From the NCBI GenBank assembly GCA_037043455.1, contig JAWPHD010011188.1, positions 1 to 64,000 of the forward strand: DNA of 64,000 nt, given 5' to 3'. The notes under the pieces are model-generated. The model did not search any database, was not told the origin of the DNA, and worked only from the letters and a program-made list of their open reading frames with translations. Shown in pieces: positions 19,850-31,638 of the stretch. How positions within the stretch are numbered: the stretch's first letter is position 1; every line of letters begins with the position of its first letter. The stretch is from Cyrtodaria siliqua. Lineage: Eukaryota > Mollusca > Bivalvia > Adapedonta > Hiatellidae. Position numbers and translations under genes: made by a program.

Positions 19850-20416
19850 AAACAAAACGGACACAGTGTCTAAACAAAACTGACCCAGTTTCTAAACCAG
19901 ACTGACACAGTTTCTAAACAAGACTGACCCAGTTTCTAAACAAGACTGACACAGTTTCTTAACAAGACTGACACAGTTTCTACACAAGACTGACCCAGTT
20001 TCTAACAAGACTGACACAGTTTCTAAACAAGACTGTCCCAGTCTCTAAACAAGACTGACACAGTTTCTAAACAAGACTGACACAGTTTCTAAAGAAGACT
20101 GACACAGTTTCTAAACAAGATAGCATCTCTGACTTGAAATCACTTGCCCCTCACCGCTGTAGGTTCGATCCCTCAGGGGCCTGGGAATCTTTATGTGAGG
20201 AAGCTATCCAGCTGGCTTGCGGAACGTCGCTGGTTCTACCCAGGCGCCCACCCGTGCACGAAAATTGCCCGGAGGGGCACCTGGGGTCTTCCTCCACCAG
20301 TGGAAGCTGGAAAGTCGCCATATGACCTTAGCTGTTGGTGCGACTATAAAATCCAATTCAATCAATCAATCTAAACAAGACTGACTCAGTTTCTAAACAA
20401 GACTGACACAGTTTCC
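19850..20416. repeat. 22-bp minisatellite (CTAAACAAGACTGACACAGTTT) split by a SINE
   Basis: About 12 copies run to 20120 and two more from 20372, separated by the SINE at 20121-20371. The same repeat begins unit B at 31168, which marks the left edge of the segmental duplication. Confidence 0.85.
20121..20371 (+). mobile_element. tRNA-derived SINE (family 2), 5' truncated
   Basis: The B-box region is present (gtaggttcgatccctcaggg), followed by 'gtgaggaagctatccagctg', 'gcttgcggaacgtcgctggt' and a 3' tail of (TCAA)n. The A-box part is missing. A fuller reverse-oriented copy at 59612-59872 keeps it. The insertion sits within the 22-bp minisatellite; 'tctaaacaaga' on both sides may be a target duplication but is also the repeat unit. 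Confidence 0.75.
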
Positions 20417-21949
20417 TCTGACATGCTTATTGTGTTTCTAACTGCCTCAACAACTTATTTTCTGTTATTTCATCAAGAATGGTTCGACAAAATTTGATTG
20501 TTCAACATTTATTTCCCCATCAGATAGGATTTCATCTGGAAAACATGAAAAAGAAAATTCTGAGCCGAAAACACGAATACTCCATGACAGTTCACAGATG
20601 TTCGTACCAGACTGCGGTTGTTGTTTTGCATTTTAAGGGATTTAAACGTAATTGATACAAAAATAGTACAATTATAGCATAAAGAGACAATATCAAAATC
20701 ATCAATTGTATTCATAAATTAGTATCTAAAACTGAAATATGGTAGTCGTGCTTCTGTTAACATCGGCAACCAAACATGGTCACATGACTCATCTACTTTT
20801 AGAAAAGTAAATTTCCAAAAGTAGTTCCTCGTACCGTTTATCCTATTATGAACGTAGCTTAAATGTATCACATGTTCATCCCTAAACCAATCAAATTGCT
20901 CGTATTATCTAAACTTTCGACTTATTGCAATTATAGCAACATCTGCGACAAGATGTGCGCAGTTTGTATCCGTAGAGATACCAACAATCTTTCTATAAAT
21001 GGTAGTTCCATACCTGAAAACAATATTATCTAATAGGAAAATGAGTGCTTCACTAACTTCTTGACAAGTCGACTAAGTGCAATTGTCTAAACTGCCGTTA
21101 GTAAAAAACGCTTTAATATTGTTACATGATGAAAATGTAGCTGTTTCTCTCGCGAAAGTGTTTTGAATGAGAGCAATAAACTCATCTTTGATATAGTGTT
21201 GAGATGTCACAATTACTTATAGATAAAACTTGATATTTGTTGCACATGTTATCAGGAACGTTCCACTGAATGTTTAATTGACCAAAATAAATGAGTCCCA
21301 GAGTTGCCATAAGCTTTATCACAATAATACTTGTTAACCTATATATATATAATGGACTGTTTTTTCTTCGAATGAATGACCATTCCATTTATGCGACAAA
21401 GGAGTGTTTTGAAGAAAATGACTGATCAGAGTAACTCGCAGGCTGATCTGGGCTTACAATGGACACAACGGCTATTATAGTCGTGCTTAGCGGGTAAATG
21501 CTTAAATGATCTTTAACGGCCGTAAGACAAGACGTCAAACGTATGCAGATGTTTGTAGTGATGCAGGCACTAGAATTCTAAATAAAGCGGGCTTATTAAT
21601 GGTGTTAATATAATTTAGAAATCCAGTACATATATATAGTTGGCCGTTTGATTTGCTTTTGTTCTACCACAGCCTTAAAAGTATGCACCTAGTGGTATTT
21701 GTGGGAAACAATATCATCATCAGTAGGTTGAACTGGAGTATATAAATGAATGCTCCCGAGTTCCAGAAATAAAACATTGACGTAATGTTGCAAACTCAGC
21801 ATATAATATAACAAGACCAATACATCATACAATACACATTTTTTAAATAAAATACTCGTACAACACCATATCCTTGACAATTAACCGGTTAATTTCCTGT
21901 CTACAAAACTATTGAAGTCCTACTAAAATATAACTGTGTTCTGAGTACG
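20417..21949. other. left arm of segmental duplication unit A, non-coding
   Basis: It aligns with 31217-31638 plus 35664-36812 of unit B, with a LINE removed. There is no recognisable gene. The (AT)n tract near 21340 and the 'aggctgatctgggcttacaa' half-hairpin near 21440 have counterparts in unit B. Confidence 0.7.
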
Positions 21950-22153
21950 GTGTCCAGTTAGGGCCATCTTACCATCGCAACTTACCATCGACCATCGACC
22001 GATGGTAAGATGCGATGGTCGATGGACCATCGACCATCGCATCTTACCATCGCATCTTATAATCGCATCTTACCATCGACCATCGCATCTTACCATCGCA
22101 TCTTACCATCGACGATGTAAGATGCGATGGTAAGATGGTTCTAACAGGACACT
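21950..22153. repeat. ACCATCG-rich foldback 3' of ligase copy A
   Basis: Outer arms 'gtgtccagttagggccatct' and the inverse 'agatggttctaacaggacac' enclose multiple 'taccatcgcatct' and 'accatcgaccatcg' units in both orientations. It ends 46 bp past the ligase stop codon. Unit B has the counterpart at 36813-37031 with a different internal arrangement. Confidence 0.75.
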
Positions 22154-22199
22154 GTGCCTGAGTAATATATTTACAACATCAGTGAAAGTTATAAAATAA

Positions 22200-24591
22200 T
22201 CACTCCTTTCTGAACTTCATGGCTGCCATTTTGATCAACTCCTTTCTAGAGATCTTCCCCGTGTATGTTTCTGGAAACTGTTCAAGAAATAAGTAATACG
22301 ACGGCAAAACTGTAAACAGCCTAGGTTTGTCGTTATGGGTGTCTTCGCAGAAAGATCTAATTTCCTCCTCCGTCACGTCACATCCGGGTTTGATGACGAC
22401 GCATGCGCATAAAACCTGGTATTGGATTTCGTCTGAGATTGGAACTATAACAACGGAGTCTACTGTTGGGCAAGAGTTGATAACAGCTTCAAGTATTTCT
22501 GGAGCGACATTCATTCCACCGGAAATGATCATGTTTGATTTTCTACCCTCAACAAAGAGAAGACCATCCTCTATCAATCTTCCTATGTCGTCGGTTTTGT
22601 ACCATCCGCCAGCAGTTTTAACGGCTTTTGTTTTCTCAGGATCGTTATAATATTCTTTGAAAATCCCCTTATTGCGTACATATATTTCTCCGCGCGTATT
22701 TACAGGCACAATCTTTTCGCTTTCATCCACTATCTTTACTTCGTTGCCGTATGCAAGATGACCGCATGCATATTCCGTGAAGTCGTCCGTGTTACTGACG
22801 ACAGTGGCAGCCACCAAACTGAATTCCGTACCACCATAGGCGCAGACTAAATTCTCACAAACAGCACCAATGCATTTTGCCAAATTTCTGGTGATAGGCT
22901 GGCCACCTGTTACTACTGTCTTTATCGGCCAATCTTCTTTCATTTCATCCTGTCATAAAAAGAAGGTATTGTACACATATATTAGTAATTGGGAATACAA
23001 TCAAGCGGGGCACGTGCAATCTTCTTCTTTTAAATATTGTAATAACACAAACTGTGCACGTGACATAATTTCTTTGCAAAACACATTATATAGACTGTTT
23101 ATTTATTTTTAAATATGTATTGTTTTATTTATCATACCTTTGAAACCTAGAAATCCTGTAACTTTAGTGGAATCCTGTTTACACAATTGCGAAGAATAAG
23201 CACTAAACAGTTCATTCGTGATTTGTGATAGATATTGTATTACTAATAACCCGTCAAATAACGGCAAAATTACACTACAAAACCGTTTTTCAAAACTCTA
23301 CTCAGGTGTTCAGTTCATATAATAATGTATATATTCCGATTAAAGTTACATATTTATTCATGGTATCTTAAAATAACCATGTCTGAATATGCGTAAAATG
23401 AATTATGGGTTGGTAATCCTTAATTCGAAGCTCCAGTTTTGGGCTTTGACCTAGCTGGTAAAAGTCGTTTATTTTATGTCTACAGAGTTTGGATTCTCTA
23501 AATATATAACTCGTCGTCAGTGGTTTAGAAATGGTGTACATATGTTCAAATAATTTGGCTGTTGTTGGCTACTTTATATTCTCGTTAGGGATAACAATCA
23601 ACTCATGTGCGTGATAACTTTCAGATAGTTAGTAGTAATATGGACATACCTTTCTTTGAATTAGCTCGTGAAGCAGGGGTGGTAGCACGCCAATAGATGT
23701 GCATTTTTCACGCTTAACGACATCTACCAAAAACGATATCCTGTCGGTTGGTTGAGGACAAAATCCTGATTGTGTTACTCGTGTTTGTCCAATCATAATA
23801 CTAAATGGAAATCCACCAAACCATGTGAATGGCCTGTCATTGTACATAATTCCATCTATGTTGTCACCTCCTAAGGCGTTGCTCGAAGTCATAGTTGCAA
23901 ACAACGACGCGTGCGTATGTGCTACGCACTTTGGCATGCCCGTGCTCCCAGACGTTTGCATCAAAATTGCTATTTCGTCTAGATCAATCTGAGGCAAGTC
24001 CACGTTTGCTACTTGATTTGATATCAATTCTTTCGAAGTTTTTACTTCGGGAGAGTATTTTTGAAAGTCATGTTAAATCAAATATCTCAAATATGGCATT
24101 TTCACACTTTTGACCGTCCCGTTGCAATCATATCCATCAATCAAACTGTTGAAAATTGTCCAGTTATCGCCGGTTATACCGGGATCGACAACAACCAAGG
24201 AACATGTACCTAACGTTTTCATCAAGCCCAACACATCACTTCCGTCCTTGTATGTAAACGAAAAACTGACAGGTCGCGCTCCAGCTATTATGGAACCAAA
24301 TGTAAGAAATAGCCATTCCGGACAGTTTCTAAGGTTGATAGCGACAAACTCGTACCGCTTTACACCAAAAGTGATCAAGGATCGTGCAACCTGGCACGAT
24401 TTATCATACAATTCCTTCCAAGAAACTACCTCTCGTGATCCATCAGTCAACGCAAAAACTACCGCTTCGCAATCAGGTTGTATTGAAGCATAATGACGCA
24501 AGCAGGCTGGAAATGTGGTGAACGGGCGCGTCATTTGTTTATCCTCTGCCTTTAAGTAACTTTCGGTAATCTTCCTCTGTAATGAGGTCAT
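22200..24591 (-). pseudogene. acyl-CoA synthetase / AMP-dependent ligase, copy A (nonsense mutation)
   Basis: It has the same two-exon structure as copy B: exon 1 24591-23650 (donor GTATGT at 23649), a 700-bp intron and exon 2 22949-22200 (acceptor CAG). Domain motifs are present: P-loop TSGSTGMPK, YGGTE, YKTDDIG, and the C-terminal ETYTGKISRKEL with the catalytic lysine. Codon 173, Tyr in copy B, is TAA here (24073-24075), a one-base change that leaves 172 residues before the AMP-binding loop. Otherwise the copies are very similar and the frame is open, so inactivation is probably recent, or this is a sequence error or allele. Family chemistry: acid + ATP gives acyl-AMP, then the thioester. 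Confidence 0.85.
22950..23649 (-). other. intron of ligase copy A
   Basis: 700 bp bounded by GT (23649-23648) and AG (22951-22950), phase 0. It aligns along its length with the 715-bp intron of copy B, differing by small indels and substitutions. It holds no element of its own. Confidence 0.8.
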
Positions 24592-26892
24592 ACTTGCAAT
24601 ATATCTGTTCTGTGTTGATTCTACAGATTACACTATGTTTGTATACAACGACTCAGTCATTCACCGAAAATACTTTCTCTTTCTTCAACTCGTTGCACAG
24701 TGGTTGTTCCTGACTAATTATTCCAATGTGCTAACTGAAACCAGTTGGGAGGATTGATGATATTGATACATATTATTGTGAAGCTAGTGCACGTGCCAAT
24801 AAATATCAAGTTATTTTTTATGACGTTAACAATAATGATGATTTATGCAGGTTCATGTTGATATATTCATATCACGACACGGCTGACTGGTGTACATGAT
24901 TATGAGAAGATACTAATATTTATTCTACATGTCAATAATATATACAAAGTACCTTCATTTGCTGACAGTGAAAATATAAAAACAATTGCGTTTCATGATT
25001 CCGTATCACTGTCGTACAACAAATAGGTTTCGGAAATACGTTACGACGTCAATATGTGTTATTTTTCACATTTAGAATGTTGGGAATTTCCCAGTCCCAA
25101 TCAAAATCATACCCTGTAAACTATAATTTTAAAAAAATATATTTTTTGGCAGATCATGTTATTTTTATTTCGTGTATTTGTTTAATTTGTAATATATTTA
25201 AAGATAATAACATCATCATTACAATAGTTACTTGTTCTGGAAGTTAGTATCACCCTCTGGTTTAAACATGTGTTATCGAGTAATTTCACGTGTTTGCAAA
25301 TGTGTTGGGCCAAGAGTTCTGCAACTTCAGTTATTGCCCTTCCCTATACAGTTTGATTTTAATAAGAAATAGCTTGGTAGTTTAATATACGTTAAACAGT
25401 TTCAAACGACAATTATAGAACAATGCATGACATAAGTTAACACATACATGAATAGAAAATGAGAGGAAGAAATTAAAAGACAGTTGGAGAAATCTCATAG
25501 AAAATCGAATGTGAACAAACTGAGTTTTAACAGAGCGCTTGGTATCTTGTATGTATGTTTGCACAGCTATAAACACACGCTCATTATTGCTTATAACTTA
25601 TCAAAGTTGAAACGGTCGAGTTGAAACAAAAAGTTACGCATTTCTTCACTAAAATTAAATACAAAAATTGGAAACATAGCATTCAAGGACCACATTCAAC
25701 CACAAACACGCACAGAAACAAACAACAATTACCGGATTACAAAGATGAATAAAGGGCAAGATATGACATCACAAACATAATAGGGTTGACAATAGAGCTA
25801 CCGCCTTGGAACGGTCAGTGACGAAATAGGCCGCTGGTGTCAAACGTAACACGCTTTGATGGAAAACATGAACACGTAATTATAAGATTCTTACATGCTG
25901 CATGAACAGACCCATATATTAAAATATTCCCCAATCGTTACAGTCTAAGAGAGTGTTAAGTGTGTCACAATCAGCTCTTACATATAGTAACTGCTTTATG
26001 TACAATTAGTGAAAGATATGTTGCGATTTGGATCACTGATGTCACTAGTTGTTTTTCTTAGACCAGATTTTTAAATTTAAAGTCAACCTGTGTGAGTGAC
26101 AATAGGATCTAATAGGGTCGACGACCGATCAAAATCGCGGTTGCGTTTGGAATATAGATTTTCCCAAAACTATTTGGAATGTCTGTAAACTTTGCATACA
26201 CGATTGTTTCTCGGTCTTTGACTGTTATCCAAAGTTGCATAACTTTTTCAAAGTCAGTTAGTCGTCGCGAGTATAATTATGTTTTCCGATATATAAACAC
26301 CTCTCTATACAATGTGCGAATATGTAACCTGTATTTTGAGTATAACTAGACACAGTATATTTGTATATTGTTCGAAGCAGATGAAACTATTTTTAAACTT
26401 CCTTCAAATCCATTTCGCATGTTGGTTGTAACTTTTATACGTAGTACGGTATATGAAAATAACCCCGTGACATATGTTGCGATTTGGATCACTGTGTTCT
26501 TGCACGTTAAACCGGTTCTTTTATTTACATAAACACCGAATTTATTTTAGCGGGATAAATATTTGATTTAGATATATTTTTCTATGTTTTAAATGTTGTA
26601 AATATAGTTTATGAGGTATTTCTTCCTCTAATTTCAATATATTGTCTCCAAGCCATGTCTTAAGGACGTTATAGAGTAATTTATAATCATGAAAGGTTAG
26701 TGTTTGTCCATGCATTATTTTACCGATGCGTATGTTTTTTTGTATCACCAATGCAACAAAGATATGACGATAGCTATATAATATGTGCATTTTTTGGTTG
26801 GAATTATATATTCAGGGGTTATGCGTTCACAAATACTAAATTATGTAAGAAATGAAATGTTTATTGAATGGTATACGTGTTTAGATCGAAAA
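24592..26892. other. unit A upstream flank of ligase, non-coding with an old terminal-repeat copy
   Basis: No gene is seen. 24592-25095 is the 5' flank of the ligase gene and aligns with 39485-39980. From 25097 on it aligns with 45345-47178. A degraded copy of the dispersed retroelement repeat (25668-25860, 'gacaatagagctaccgcctt') is shared with unit B (45900-46085), so it predates the duplication. Confidence 0.65.
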
Positions 26893-27568
26893 GAAATACA
26901 AAAAGAGCGGACAGGGAAAGTAGCATTCAAGGAGGACAGTCAACCACAAAACACAGAAACAAACACGCAAACAGACAAACAAGAAGGCAAAAGCAATAAT
27001 AAATGCAAACGACATCAATAACACAAAAGGGTTGACAATATGGCTACCGCCTTGGAACGGTCAGTGGCAAAGTAGGCCACTGGGGGTTTAAACCGGTTCT
27101 AGGGTGCACCAAACCTCACACTTACCCTACTGTCATCCCATTAAAACAGGACATTGTAAATAAAGAAATCCCCGCCATGATCTAATCTCTAACCAACAAG
27201 GCAGCATCAATAGGCAATATAAGTAAAACACAAATATGCTCGTGTAAATATAATACAAAAACACAATATCCTAGAAAGCCACAATGAAGGTGGCCAGAAT
27301 CCAAGAATCTTACGAAGTTTATAAATCACATCCCCATAGAAGTCAGGTTGTGATAGTCCTTGTCGCAGAAGAGTCCTTAAATTACTTTTATATTTGGAAA
27401 GAAGATAAGGGTTACGATAATAAAAATTTGCATAGGTTTTACGAAGTTTATGGTAACGGTAACCCTGATTGGGTAACTTTTTAGTTATACAAAGATTACG
27501 AATATTAAAGTCCTCAACTCGAGTACAAGCTCTAGAAAAACGAATAAGTTGAGACACATACACCCTAT
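26893..27568 (-). mobile_element. 0.67-kb retroelement fragment inserted only in unit A
   Basis: Unit B reads 'tacgtgtttagatcga' directly into 'agtttatacgtattaatctc'. Unit A has this block between those two phrases. It contains the dispersed terminal repeat (26893-27175) and then, on the minus strand, reverse-transcriptase-derived coding sequence. Confidence 0.75.
27207..27563 (-). pseudogene. reverse-transcriptase-related fragment
   Basis: A 118-codon frame on the minus strand reads YVSQLIRFSRACTRVEDFN, then a lysine-rich KLRKTYANFYYRN segment and FYGDVIYKLRKILGF. This pattern is familiar from the C-terminal (thumb-side) part of metazoan retroelement reverse transcriptases; the catalytic YxDD region is absent. 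The 62090-62530 and 63183-63320 fragments are the same protein. It is a dead fragment. Confidence 0.55.
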
Positions 27569-28666
27569 AAGTTTATACGTATTAATCTCTTGTAAACATG
27601 TACAAGAATTGCTTCAACTCATTTTACTATACACCCGTTTGCATAACGGGACGTATTATGGTGTGGGGATGTCCGTCCGTACGTTCGCCAGTTACTCCGT
27701 AAGCAATTACGCATTACGGACGATAACTTTGAAACCTTTAATACTCACACATATAAAACTTCATATATACATTGTCCTAAGTGAGAGGAGAAACCCTATT
27801 GTTTTTGGGGTCATTAGGTTAATGTTCATGGTCGCCATGACCTTATATGGAAACAAACATTACAGAAATAGTACCGGTGTTAAAACATAATGGCCCGGGT
27901 GCAAGGCAATGCCATAATGATCTTCCCACTGGAATAATGTACAGATGGTATTACTTGGAAATGTAGATATCTGCTTTGATAGATTTCACATTAAATACTT
28001 CAGTTCTCTTCTCTTTATACTCAATGACTTTGTTCCATGTAAACCACATGTGTGATTGATTGTTTCTACACACGAATCATCAGTGAAGTCGCACTAGTAG
28101 CAGCGGCACTGGTACATTTTAATGAAATGAGAATTAATTCTTATTTAATACAATAAAAAGTTTTCAACTGTATGTTTCTAAATTCAAAATTGTACTGAAT
28201 TTTAATGACATATAAGCGTATAGGTATGCACGTCTACTTGTAATGCTGTATAAAAAAAAACTGTAGCTTTTTAAAGATTAAACTGTGGCACATGCGTAAA
28301 AGTACTATAACAACAAACTGCAGCGCTTATAAAAGGAAACTGTCACATCGTGATTTCATCTAAGGATTTTAAATACATTTAACTGGCATGAAATTATATT
28401 TTTGTGTAGTTTACTTAGATTTTTGTGTAGTTTACTTACTTACATTATATAATAAACACATATTGAGATACAACATTTCACTTTGTCGATGATCGGAAAG
28501 AGATATTAAGAATATATTTCAAAACATTTCAAAATATGGTATACACCGTGTGATGTATGTGTATGTAGTTTATTACTAACAATGACCAAATGCATAGGAC
28601 CAAAATGAAGCAACTTTCATTTGTTAAAATTAAAATACGATTTGAAGCTACTTTTCTATCCAAAAC
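27569..28666. other. unit A right arm, non-coding
   Basis: It aligns with 47179-48255 of unit B. It includes a 'ggtgtggggatgtccgtccg' stretch typical of molluscan repeat ends. There is no gene in either copy. Confidence 0.65.
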
Positions 28667-30825
28667 TGTCTGCTTTCCCTGTCCGATATTTTTATCCTTC
28701 TTTATATGCACAATTGTGTTGTTTGTACCGTGTGGCGACCGTAAAAAGTCTCCCCGTACATCCAATCAATATTGTTATTTTTACATCCTACAGGGATTGT
28801 ATGACATTCATTGATCCAGTTTTCCTTAAACACGTGTGTTTCATATACCGCGTTGAAGGATTTGTGCTCATCGACATTTTGGCCTATTTTATTAGGGTTT
28901 TCCTTAACTTTCCTCATTATCTTGCATAAGACACTGACGTGAGTTTTGGACCTCTTTTAACAGTCCGTAAGTTTGCTTATATTATTTCTTATGGTTCTCT
29001 GAAACGATTCTAATTCGTATCTCTAATAAATACTTATTGGCCCTTATTTCGCTTTTCACAGAATGGTATTACTCTCCATAAAAACAATTATGAGTCTTTT
29101 AGCTAAAACTTTAAAAATAAATATTTCACCTCTTCGTTTACACTCTGCGTCATCAATACAAATTCCACAAAATAACTCTTCATTTCTTAGAACTAAACCA
29201 TATGTACACCTTACACCTTTAAATCTTCATTCGGCAACCTCGTTTCATGTTCCTTCTAATAATATTACTAGGATTTTTAATAATGGCTCAAAAGTTTCCG
29301 TAACTCCTCTAGGATCATCTGTTTTGAGGAAATACCTTATAAAGTCTCCTTTCAGAAATCATTTAGTTCATTCAAGACGCAGGGTGTTTCCCTCTCTTTA
29401 TAAGTGCAATGCTAAGACGTGCAGTTGTTGCAATTATTTATCGTGAAAATCCACCATTAATTCAGCTGTAAATGGTAGTTTGTTTAATGTATGTCTAGCT
29501 TCAAATGTTGATTGACGTACTATTCACGTCATTTATGTTCTGACTTGAAATGCACCACTTTGCGGTATACAATATGTTGGGCAAACAGGTCGATCGTTAA
29601 AAGTTCGATTTCGTGAACACAAATATAATGCAAGTAATCCTAAAAAGTTAAAAAATTACTTGTACCAACACTTTCGTCAGTCAGGTCATAATTTTAATTA
29701 CGTAACTCTTCAACCGGTTGAATATCTATTTTTTGATAATGATGCTACTAAAAGCTTCAAAATAAAAGCTAGACATATTGCAGAACTTAAGTGGATGAAA
29801 AACTTACAGACACCTTATCCACTCGGCCTTAATGACAATATTTATCAAGAAGGAAATATTTCTAAAGATCCTAATATTGACATTTTTTCTATATTTTCTA
29901 TTCGAAAGCGTAAATCTAGGTCTCATGGTCTTAAGCGTAATGGTAACATCAAACGTAAATCGCGTGTAATTATTTCTGTCGCTGATTTACATACTATTTT
30001 TAAACAGTCTGGAAAGCACTCTATGCTTTCACGGCTTACCTCTTTGTCTATTTCTTCACTAAAGTTGATCGACGAGGAAGCCGACAAAATTATCATTCGT
30101 ACAGATCCCTTGTATAACACTGCTTCCATAGTTCAAAGCTACACACAACATGTTCTCCGACACCATATTGACAAGGAGTCTGATCACGTCAGGCATTTTC
30201 TAAAACTTCTATATATTAATAAAGGTATATATTTCATTGACATGCCTAGTATTTTTCGGGATACTCATGTAGTTGATTCTATCCCAAAATATTTCAAAAA
30301 TTCCGAAAGTCCTGTAATTTGTTATAAGTATAAATAGAAATATTATTTTCAACTACAACAAAATAGTTTCTGACCTTGATATAGTACATAATACTCCTAA
30401 GAAATGTGACATGCCAAGTTTTTTACGTGATGATCATGTTTATAAGTATAAAAAACAATTAGAAACATTATTTTTATCTACAACAATATAGTTTCTGTCC
30501 AAGTAAATAACACTACTAAGGAATGCGAACATCAACATTTTGCTATGCTACGGCAAGCCATGTCATCACTGGTCATTTTGATAGTTTAGATAAACGTATT
30601 CGGCATTTGTTTTCGAAAGGTCCTAAATATAGATTACCTTCAACTATTGATTTTAATGCCTGTCGTGCCGTATTGTCAACCCTTTTGTGTTTGTGATGTC
30701 GTTTGCATTTTTTATTACTTTTGCCTTCTCGTTTGTCTGTTTGCGTGTTTGTTTTTGTGTTTTGTGGTTGACTGTCGTCCTTGAATGCTGCTTTCCCTGT
30801 CCGATATTTTTATCCTTCTTTGTTT
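28667..30825 (+). mobile_element. Penelope-like (GIY-YIG) retroelement inserted only in unit A
   Basis: Unit B is continuous where A is interrupted ('gctacttttctatccaaaact' to 'tcagctcatacgtcatacg'). The insert starts with a terminal-repeat end (ctttccctgtccgatattt) and finishes with a longer copy of the same repeat in minus orientation (30671-30825). This is consistent with a retroelement carrying its terminal repeat at both ends. Its coding part is 29063-30337. No RT catalytic domain remains, so it is a deleted copy. Confidence 0.65.
29063..30337 (+). pseudogene. GIY-YIG endonuclease domain of a Penelope-like retroelement
   Basis: One frame carries the whole segment with three in-frame TGA stops (29444-29446, about 29512 and about 29549). 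The central part holds the GIY-YIG core: CGIQYVGQTGRSLKVRFREH, then YLYQHFRQSGHNF and a C-terminal ELKWMKNLQTPYPLGLND. A lysine/arginine-rich block (RKRKSRSHGLKRNGNIKRKS) follows. Upstream, CNAKTCSCCNY is the cysteine cluster that usually precedes this domain. The family function is target nicking for retrotransposition. The copy is inactive as read. Confidence 0.75.
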
Positions 30826-30974
30826 AAATTTTCGTCAGCTCATACGTCATACGATTCACCGGTGATCACAACAAAACTGTGTCTAGTTATACTAAAATAC
30901 AGGTTCCGTATTCGCACATTGTATAGAGTAAACACGTACTCCGCAGAATTTTCAATTCTCTACGTAGTTGCTAA

Positions 30975-31167
30975 GAAATATAAAAAGATCGGACAGGGAA
31001 AGTAGCATTCAAGGAGGACAGTAAACCACAAAACACAGAAACAAACACGCAAACAGACAAACAAGAAGGCAAAAGCAATAATAAATGCAAACGACATCAC
31101 AAACACAAAAGGGTTGACAATAGGGCTACCGCCTTGGACGGTCAGTGGCAAAGTAGGCCACTGGGGG
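30975..31167 (+). repeat. dispersed terminal repeat at the junction of duplication units A and B
   Basis: The repeat starts where homology to unit B ends ('tacgtagttgctaa') and is cut off mid-sequence at 'ccactggggg', exactly where the 22-bp minisatellite of unit B begins. It therefore occupies the breakpoint of the tandem duplication. Confidence 0.7.
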
Positions 31168-31638
31168 AACTGACCCAGTTTCTAAACAAGACTGACACAG
31201 TTTCTAAACAAAACTGACACAGTTTCCACTGACATGCTTATTGTGTTTCTAACTGCCTCAAAAAGTTATTTTCTGTTATTTCATCAAAAAATGGTTCAAC
31301 AAAATGTGATTGTTCAACATGTATTTCCTCATCAGATAGGATTTCACTGGAAAAATTGAAAAAGAAATTCTAAGCCGAAAGCACAAATGCTCCATGACAG
31401 TTCACAGATGCTCGTAGCAGACTGCGGTTGTTTTCTGGCATTTTAAGGAATTTAAACGTAATTGATACAAAAATAGTACAATTATAGCATAAAGAGACAA
31501 AAGATCAATATCAGCTTCATCAATTGTATTCATAAATTAGTATCTTAAACTGAAATATGGTAGGCCTGCTTCTGTTAACATCGGCAACCAAACATGGTCA
31601 CATGACTCATCTATTTTTAGAAAAGTAAATATCCAAAA

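Noticed and set aside
22327..22650. Plus-strand frames across the ligase exons (also 24110-24493, 37268-37528, 39003-39386)
   Set aside because: They are antisense shadows of the ligase coding strand, where the minus-strand protein carries all family motifs.
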